Positions 6,547-10,422 of a stretch of DNA of 10,422 nucleotides are shown in pieces. A program made the position numbers and the translations under genes. Under the pieces are notes generated by a model. It saw only the letters and a list, made by a program, of their open reading frames with translations, ran no database searches and was not told the DNA's origin. The stretch lies in NCBI GenBank assembly GCA_018897415.1, contig JAHIKR010000216.1, positions 1-10,422 of the forward strand, written 5' to 3'. The stretch is from Pseudomonadota bacterium (GTDB lineage Bacteria; Desulfobacterota; Desulfobacteria; Desulfobacterales; ETH-SRB1). Each line of letters opens with the position of its first letter. Positions within the stretch are counted from its first letter, which is position 1.

Positions 6547-7062
6547 ATGAAAATTGCAGAAAATCTATTTGTAGCTATCGAGTATTGTCTAAGTCTTGAC
6601 TCAGGAGAAGAGGTCGATCGTTCTCGAGCAGGTAATCCGCTTAGCTTTATTACCGGTACCGGCCAGATAATTCCAGGGCTTGAAAAAGAGCTCATGGGAA
6701 TGGAGGCAGGCGACAGCGCCAATATAACTGTAGAGCCAGATGATGCTTATGGCCCGCCAAGAGAAGATCTTCTGCATGAAATTCCTCTTAGCCAGTTTCC
6801 TGCCAGTAGAGATATAAAACCAGGTATGAAATTTCAAGCACAAAGCCCTAACGGCCCTATAGTGATTGTTGTAAAAACAGTTGAAGATGATACTGTGACC
6901 GTTGACCTTAACCATCCGCTGGCTGGTCAGCGTCTTCATTTTGATGTCAAGATTGTCGGAGTCCGAGAGCCTAACGCTCAAGAACTGGCAACCGCGGCTG
7001 GAGGCTGTAGCTGCAGTACTGAAAGTCCAGACAACTGTGGTCCTGGCTGTAGCTGTGGTTAA
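6547..7062 (+). CDS. slyD: SlyD-like FKBP-type peptidyl-prolyl isomerase with Cys-rich tail
   Basis: The protein has 171 residues starting at ATG 6547, chosen because AGGAGA (6535-6540) lies 6 bp upstream. The open frame extends ten codons further but without a ribosome-binding site. The FKBP domain has GTGQIIPGLEKELMGMEAGD (37-56) and PDDAYGPP (64-71). The insert-in-flap chaperone domain lies at about 72-125, then NHPLAGQRLHFDV (122-134), a SlyD signature. The C-terminus after about residue 150 carries five cysteines (154, 156, 164, 168, 170) in a glycine/serine context, but no histidines there. This resembles a metal-binding tail as in nickel-handling SlyD. Function as a cytoplasmic folding catalyst/chaperone is family knowledge; nickel delivery to hydrogenase is possible but not shown. 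It lies 90 bp after the GGDEF gene and is convergent with moaA. Confidence 0.93.
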   Translation: MKIAENLFVAIEYCLSLDSGEEVDRSRAGNPLSFITGTGQIIPGLEKELMGMEAGDSANITVEPDDAYGPPREDLLHEIPLSQFPASRDIKPGMKFQAQSPNGPIVIVVKTVEDDTVTVDLNHPLAGQRLHFDVKIVGVREPNAQELATAAGGCSCSTESPDNCGPGCSCG

Positions 7063-7087
7063 AATCTGCCAAAGTTCATGCCGCGCG

Positions 7088-8095
7088 CTATCCTCCGATG
7101 GCATACATGGGACGGAGACAGTCTCTACTATCCGGTATCTTGGTGTGGTGCTGCCTTGGTTTTTTGGCGATAGTTTTCCGAAACAGTTCCTTCAGATCTT
7201 GCCGGGTACATCTATTTCTTATAGGCGTCTTGACGTCTACTTCATTGTCGGCAAAAAGGCAGGGGCGAAGTTTGCCGTCGGCTGTGAGTCTCAGGCGGTT
7301 GCAAGTAGGGCAGAAGCGGTGGCTGAGAACGCTGATAAAACCAATTTCGCCTCTTGCTGATTCAAAGCGATATCTCTCGGCTGGGCCGTCGTGGGTTGCA
7401 CGCGGAATTCTGTGAAGGGGACCAATACACTTGAGTTTGGATTTGATTTCATCTGAAGAGATATATTTTTCAGGCTTCCACTGGCTATCATGCCCGATCG
7501 ACATGTACTCGATGAACCGAACGTGATAAGGCTTTTTCACAGATAACTCGGCAAGTCGAGGGAATTCATCATCATTTAGACCTCTGATAGCCACCACATT
7601 GATCTTGATAGGCGAAAAGCCAACTGCCTCAGCTTCCTTAAGCCCTTCCCAGACCTCATCAAAGCAATTATATCCCGTAATTTTGGCATATTTCAAACGG
7701 TGAAGTGTGTCAAGGCTGATATTGATGCGATGAACGCCAGCGTCAAAAATTTCTTTGGCTCTTTCCTTTAAAAGCACGCCATTTGTGGTAATGCTGACAT
7801 CCTCGAGTTTGGGTATCCGGCACACGGATGCAACGAACTGGACAAAGTTTCTACGGGCCAGGGGTTCGCCACCTGTCAGACGCACTTTCCTAATTCCGCA
7901 TTCGGTGCCGGCTATAACGACCTCCAGGATTTCTTCGTAGCTCAAAATTTCAGCATGATCAAGAAGCCTCAGATCTTTTACCGGCAAGCAATAGATGCAG
8001 CGAAGATTGCATCGGTCTGTGACAGAGACCCTCAGGTAGGAAATCCTACGATTATAGTGGTCTATGTTTGGAGCCAAGGATGTTCCTATATTCAT
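7088..8095 (-). CDS. moaA: GTP 3',8-cyclase MoaA (molybdenum cofactor biosynthesis)
   Basis: This is a radical-SAM enzyme that, with MoaC, converts GTP to cyclic pyranopterin monophosphate, the first step of Mo/W cofactor synthesis. It has 335 residues. The SAM cluster CNLRCIYC has C29, C33 and C36. TGGEPL at 74-79 and the NISLDT segment near 125-130 follow. The second cluster is FCPTCNRLRLTADGKLRPC, with C262, C265 and C279. The C-terminal double glycine (YAIGG, 334-335) needed for activity is intact. The ribosome-binding site before the ATG at 8095 is weak. The gene ends 25 bp from the convergent slyD stop, with no obvious terminator between them. No other moa or mob genes are in the window. 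Confidence 0.96.
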   Translation of the reverse strand: MNIGTSLAPNIDHYNRRISYLRVSVTDRCNLRCIYCLPVKDLRLLDHAEILSYEEILEVVIAGTECGIRKVRLTGGEPLARRNFVQFVASVCRIPKLEDVSITTNGVLLKERAKEIFDAGVHRINISLDTLHRLKYAKITGYNCFDEVWEGLKEAEAVGFSPIKINVVAIRGLNDDEFPRLAELSVKKPYHVRFIEYMSIGHDSQWKPEKYISSDEIKSKLKCIGPLHRIPRATHDGPAERYRFESARGEIGFISVLSHRFCPTCNRLRLTADGKLRPCLFADNEVDVKTPIRNRCTRQDLKELFRKTIAKKPRQHHTKIPDSRDCLRPMYAIGG

Positions 8096-8169
8096 AGTCT
8101 CATTTCATTAGCGTAGATTGTTTTTTGCCGGAAAAAGCACAAAATTCAGAATTAAGTAATTAGTCAGTG

Positions 8170-8883
8170 TCAAATGATATTTGCCCCAAGTTGCCGAAGT
8201 GAATTTTCAATTAAATTCAAAGCTCGTCCTTGATGTGGGCCTGCTACAACACCATGCTCTGAGCTAACCTTTCGATATTGCTGCATTATAGAAAAAGCAG
8301 CAATGGGATCTAAACTGAAAATTGGCCCACCACTTTCGCCCTGATACCAGCCAACGTTTAGCTCATAAATAAGCTGGCCTTGGATTTCAAATTGGCCAGA
8401 TATGATACCTTCGTTGGCATGCCCCTTTAAAAAAAGATTTCCTCCTAACCAATTAAGATTTTGGTCAATTTGAGTTTGACTTACTTTGGGGGCAGGAAAA
8501 CCAAAAGTAAGTACCTTTTCTCCGTCTTGATGGGGCCTGAAAGTCACAGGAACACTGCTTATAGAAAAGTTGGGGTCTCTGGAAGGGTCAATTTCAATTA
8601 TAGCCATATCATTAGAAGGGTCTTCAAGGGGGAAGGAGACAACAGGAACGTGAAATACTTGAAGGCCGTTTTGGGGCACCGAGAAAACAAAGAACCGGTC
8701 ATCTGGGCCTCTTCTTTGGCCGCCGTTAAATATATGGTGCGCAGTAACCAGATACCTGTTTTCTACAATGCACCAGGCCGTACCAACCATGGAAGTATGA
8801 ACCTGGCCACCCTGAAGTGGGTGAATTCTAAGAACAGCACAAACAGCATCTCGTACGGTTGTGATTGCTCGGGGGAAGGGCAT
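8170..8883 (-). CDS. trypsin-like serine protease, no signal peptide
   Basis: A 237-residue chymotrypsin-fold peptidase of the trypsin-2/S1-like type. The catalytic triad is readable: H50 in VTAHHIF, D92 in NDMAIIEID, and S184 in GESGGP (182-187). VTAHH replaces the usual TAAHC, so H50 aligns with the catalytic histidine and H49 with the preceding alanine. There is no signal peptide or TM segment, so it is probably cytosolic. There is also no PDZ domain, which argues against DegP/HtrA. The start has only a weak AGAGAA site. The gene lies 39 bp downstream of the two-TM zinc-module gene, so the two could be co-transcribed. Substrate is unknown. Stand-alone cytosolic trypsin-like peptidases turn up in defence and stress contexts, but nothing here proves that role. 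Confidence 0.85.
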   Translation of the reverse strand: MPFPRAITTVRDAVCAVLRIHPLQGGQVHTSMVGTAWCIVENRYLVTAHHIFNGGQRRGPDDRFFVFSVPQNGLQVFHVPVVSFPLEDPSNDMAIIEIDPSRDPNFSISSVPVTFRPHQDGEKVLTFGFPAPKVSQTQIDQNLNWLGGNLFLKGHANEGIISGQFEIQGQLIYELNVGWYQGESGGPIFSLDPIAAFSIMQQYRKVSSEHGVVAGPHQGRALNLIENSLRQLGANII

Positions 8884-8922
8884 TTTAATTCTCTTTAATC
8901 TCCACTCTGCATTGCCGGTGGA

Positions 8923-9363
8923 CTATCCCACTTTTTTATCGCCATAATACTTTTCCCTTTTGGCTTCTTTCGAATCCAATACATCACCATAATGCTCTGC
9001 GGCACATTGAGGACATATGCTGTGAGAGAAGTCAGCTTCCGAATGATCTCTTATGTAGCTATCAATAGGAACCCAGCGATTATCCGCTCGGATCTTCTTG
9101 CAGAATGAACATACCGGAAGGATTCCTTCCAGATACCTTATTCTTTTGAGCAAAGTGTGGGTTGAGAAGGTAACCAAGGCAGCCAATAGCAGTGTTATTA
9201 TTGTTTCAAAAATGCTTTCCACTAAATTTATTGGTGTAGCAGGAGCTCCCAAAAACATGTGAGGTAAATCAAGCAATTCGTCCAGCCACAATATCGTGAT
9301 GACAAGGATGAATCCTATCAGCTCAGCAATAATAATTTTTTTTGAAAATTGCGCTTTTGTCAT
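8923..9363 (-). CDS. two-TM protein with PAS-kinase-type CxxC...CxxC zinc module
   Basis: A 146-residue protein with TM1 at about residues 10-27 and TM2 at about 52-68. A short helical linker (69-80) follows, then a cytosolic module LPVCSFCKKIR...W..ID.YI..HSEADFSHSICPQCA, with cysteines 85/88 and 117/120 and histidines 107 and 114. I know this module from the ends of many PAS-containing histidine kinases and response regulators of Desulfobacterota, where it follows a linker in the same LPVC/LPIC form. Here it stands alone on a membrane anchor, with no kinase, receiver or GGDEF domain. The start has AGAGGA at a good distance. A MITE-like element lies immediately upstream and appears to have duplicated this ribosome-binding site and start codon. 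The C-terminal 20 residues are charged. Confidence 0.8.
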   Translation of the reverse strand: MTKAQFSKKIIIAELIGFILVITILWLDELLDLPHMFLGAPATPINLVESIFETIITLLLAALVTFSTHTLLKRIRYLEGILPVCSFCKKIRADNRWVPIDSYIRDHSEADFSHSICPQCAAEHYGDVLDSKEAKREKYYGDKKVG

Positions 9364-9375
9364 TTTTGATCCTCT
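9356..9375. repeat. direct repeat, left copy (over RBS and start codon)
   Basis: TTTGTCATTTTTG (9356-9368) recurs exactly at 9494-9506. Extending to 20 bp, the two copies match at 17 positions. The left copy contains the minus-strand start codon (9363-9361) and ribosome-binding site of the zinc-module gene. It directly abuts the inverted repeats at 9374-9493 and behaves like a long target-site duplication. Confidence 0.65.
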
Positions 9376-9493
9376 CGTAAAAAGTCGTCACTCCGGTGAA
9401 AACCGGAGTCCATAGAAGTTGCAACTATCTGAAAATACTGGATTCCGGCTTTCGCCGGAATGACAAAAAATACGTTTTTTGACTTTTTACGAG
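9374..9493. mobile_element. MITE-like palindromic element with 13-bp terminal inverted repeats
   Basis: CTCGTAAAAAGTC (9374-9386) and its perfect reverse complement (9481-9493) delimit about 120 bp. Inside are two GC-rich hairpins: ACTCCGG/CCGGAGT (9390-9396/9403-9409, 6-nt loop) and ATTCCGGC/GCCGGAAT (9442-9449/9454-9461, TTTC loop). There is no ORF. The internal motif, read GTCATTCCGGCGAAAGCCGG on the minus strand, is the type of palindrome found in many copies in proteobacterial genomes. The element is flanked by imperfect 20-bp direct repeats, as expected for a non-autonomous element moved by a transposase in trans. Confidence 0.7.
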
Positions 9494-9513
9494 TTTGTCA
9501 TTTTTGGCTCTCT
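9494..9513. repeat. direct repeat, right copy (displaced RBS and ATG)
   Basis: This is the partner of the repeat at 9356-9375. Read on the minus strand it is AGAGAGCCAAAAATGACAAA, so it still carries a purine-rich site and an ATG (9501-9499). The frame then runs only M-T-N-S before a TAA inside the terminal inverted repeat. It looks like the left-behind start of the zinc-module gene. Confidence 0.55.
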
Positions 9514-9606
9514 AACATTATAGATTGAGATTAGGCTACTTTGATAATTTAGAGTAGGGCAACGTTTTGTGCACTTGGAACTTGAATTCACCGTATAAGT
9601 TATGAA

Positions 9607-9867
9607 TTAATCCGCGACTATTTTATATACCCTGTCCCCTTTTCTTACCCTTTCAGCTACCTTTAAGCCAATACTGTCGCCTTTCTTTGCCTCTATTACA
9701 GATTTGTGCTCTATCTGCATAGAATCTACTGTGGACTCACAATTTGTTGTTTTCCCTAAAAAATGGAGATTATCCCCCTCTGAAATTGTTCCGTCCGTTA
9801 TCTCGACGGCAGCGACCGATATTTTGCTAAAGTAGTTGGAAACAAAACCGATTTCTTTCTCTTTCAT
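9607..9867 (-). CDS. stand-alone EF-Tu domain-2-like beta-barrel protein
   Basis: An 86-residue protein with a GAGGG ribosome-binding site. It reads as the beta-barrel domain II of translational GTPases: KISVAAVEITDGTISEGDNLHFLG (15-38), then a strand-rich middle (VDSMQIEHKSV, 47-57) and AKKGDSIGLKVAERVRKGDRVYKIV (60-84), with the conserved G-D-x-(I/V)-G-x-x turn. There is no GTPase domain. Proteins annotated translation elongation factor-like have this size and are often associated with U32 peptidases, which carry a related domain. Those genes are not visible here. The role is unknown; RNA or ribosome contact is an inference from the fold. It is not obviously in an operon with the genes to its left, being 244 bp from the zinc-module start. 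Confidence 0.8.
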   Translation of the reverse strand: MKEKEIGFVSNYFSKISVAAVEITDGTISEGDNLHFLGKTTNCESTVDSMQIEHKSVIEAKKGDSIGLKVAERVRKGDRVYKIVAD

Positions 9868-10241
9868 AGCTAAACCCTCGCTGTTTAAGGTTTGAAAATT
9901 AATTGTGAATTATCTCTTTTCTAATTTCATAGACCTGCCAATTTACCCCCTGAGGAGAAAGTTATAATACAATGGACGTCCCCTAAGTTGCCCGTCCCCT
10001 AAGTTGCCGCGTCCCCTAAGTTGCCGGCAGCTATGCTGTATAAGAGACCCTCAATATGTGTTTGTAGCAGATATATTACTTAATTTAGAATTTAAGTCAG
10101 TGAGTTTACTTGTTAAAATAGCAAAAGGGAAAAGTTTAAGCTTTATCTCATTAACTTTTTATTGCCTGTTGACACGGAAAGGCTCATATGTGTTAGGCGA
10201 AATTTTATATGATCATAGTTATATATGTTGAATGTCGATGA
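9868..10241. other. 374-bp intergenic region
   Basis: It holds the triple 15-mer repeat at 9978-10025. The remainder, about 10026-10241, is AT-rich with no convincing gene on either strand. A TATAAT at 9963-9968 has only a poor -35 partner (TTTACC, 15-bp spacing). A 10-bp palindrome TATGATCATA lies at 10208-10217, close to the 3' end of the RRM gene. I see no clear terminator. Confidence 0.5.
9978..10025. repeat. three exact copies of a 15-mer, spaced 1-2 bp
   Basis: GTCCCCTAAGTTGCC occurs at 9978-9992, 9994-10008 and 10011-10025, separated by C and by GC, giving periods of 16 and 17 bp. The unit is GC-rich within an AT-rich spacer and is not coding. The copies are identical, so the expansion is recent or the sequence is constrained. 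Confidence 0.85.
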
Positions 10242-10422
10242 TTAGAAGCTACGGCCACCGCCTTGTCTTCCTCTACTACCGCCTTGTCCTCCTCTGCCAC
10301 CGCCGTATCCTCCTCTACTACCGCGACTTTCGGTGCGAGGGCGAGCCTCATTCACGTTAAGCGCTCTTCCTTTTAGCTCTTTGCCATTTAGGCCATCGAT
10401 TGCAGACTGCCCTTCAGCTTTA
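10242..10422 (-). CDS. RRM RNA-binding protein with RGG/glycine-rich tail (N-terminus off the window)
   Basis: The minus strand from the right edge gives 59 residues and a TAA stop (10244-10242). The first 29 residues, with AIDGLNGKELKGRALNVNEA, are the last helix and strand of an RRM domain (helix ending GLNG, then the GR-x-L-x-V-x-EA strand). The tail is built from RGG, GGY, GGGRGGQGG and GSRG units and ends GRSF. Bacterial single-RRM proteins with such tails are usually about 80-110 residues, so the missing part is probably the N-terminal half of the RRM. They bind single-stranded RNA and are often cold-induced (family knowledge). The tail's DNA is itself repetitive, with units beginning AGAGGAGG, a possible source of length variation. 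Confidence 0.9.
   Translation of the reverse strand, partial: KAEGQSAIDGLNGKELKGRALNVNEARPRTESRGSRGGYGGGRGGQGGSRGRQGGGRSF

Noticed and set aside
6601..7104. Minus-strand 167-codon open frame overlapping slyD
   Set aside because: It is antisense to a clear SlyD gene, has no family resemblance, and is explained as a shadow frame.
9517..9522. TATAAT on the minus strand as promoter for the zinc-module gene
   Set aside because: The -10 is perfect, but there is no acceptable -35 at 16-18 bp, and the predicted start would fall inside the displaced ribosome-binding site.
10169..10196. Plus-strand promoter with a perfect TTGACA
   Set aside because: The -10 at the right spacing (TGTTAG) is poor and no plus-strand gene follows before the convergent RRM gene.
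10004..10231. Plus-strand 75-codon open frame
   Set aside because: It starts inside the triple 15-mer repeat, has no ribosome-binding site and no recognisable protein character.

Overview
The window looks like chromosomal DNA from a sulfate-reducing-type Desulfobacterota (former Deltaproteobacteria), probably Desulfobacteraceae-like. This is an inference from gene content and protein character: the LeuC/LeuD type, a SlyD with a Cys-rich tail, a receiver-GGDEF protein, a PAS-kinase-style zinc module, a glycine-rich RRM protein, and many short palindromic repeats between genes. No rRNA or tRNA is present to settle the taxonomy.

Layout. Positions 1-1164 (minus strand) hold a small envelope-type cluster: a DUF2914-type exported protein, an acidic lipoprotein, and a zinc-ribbon protein that runs off the left edge. 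Positions 1165-1521 hold no gene, but about 200 bases of it carry several nested inverted repeats. This reads as a structured RNA or the relic of a mobile element, and it ends right at the leuD stop codon. Positions 1522-5339 (minus) hold leuD, leuC and lepA. A repeat element sits between leuC and lepA: two inverted heptamer arrays flanking a GC-rich hairpin. Positions 5506-7062 (plus) hold a receiver-GGDEF diguanylate cyclase and a SlyD-like FKBP prolyl isomerase. Positions 7088-8095 (minus) hold moaA, convergent with slyD. Positions 8170-9867 (minus) are more accessory in character: a cytoplasmic trypsin-like protease, a two-TM protein with a CxxC...CxxC zinc module, and a stand-alone EF-Tu domain-2-like barrel. 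The right end holds the C-terminus of an RRM RNA-binding protein with an RGG tail.

How the genes work together. leuC and leuD encode the two subunits of isopropylmalate isomerase (leucine synthesis) and are clearly co-transcribed. lepA is a ribosome-associated GTPase. slyD and moaA both concern metal or cofactor handling but converge and need not be linked. The rest is a mosaic of housekeeping and small accessory genes.

The most notable non-coding signals are three. First, the folded region at 1305-1521, a candidate orphan HEARO/omega-RNA-like element (identity uncertain). Second, a MITE-like palindromic element at 9374-9493, with perfect 13-bp terminal inverted repeats and an approximately 20-bp flanking direct repeat that duplicates the ribosome-binding site and start codon of the zinc-module gene. 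Third, the inverted heptamer arrays around a REP-like hairpin at 3373-3536.
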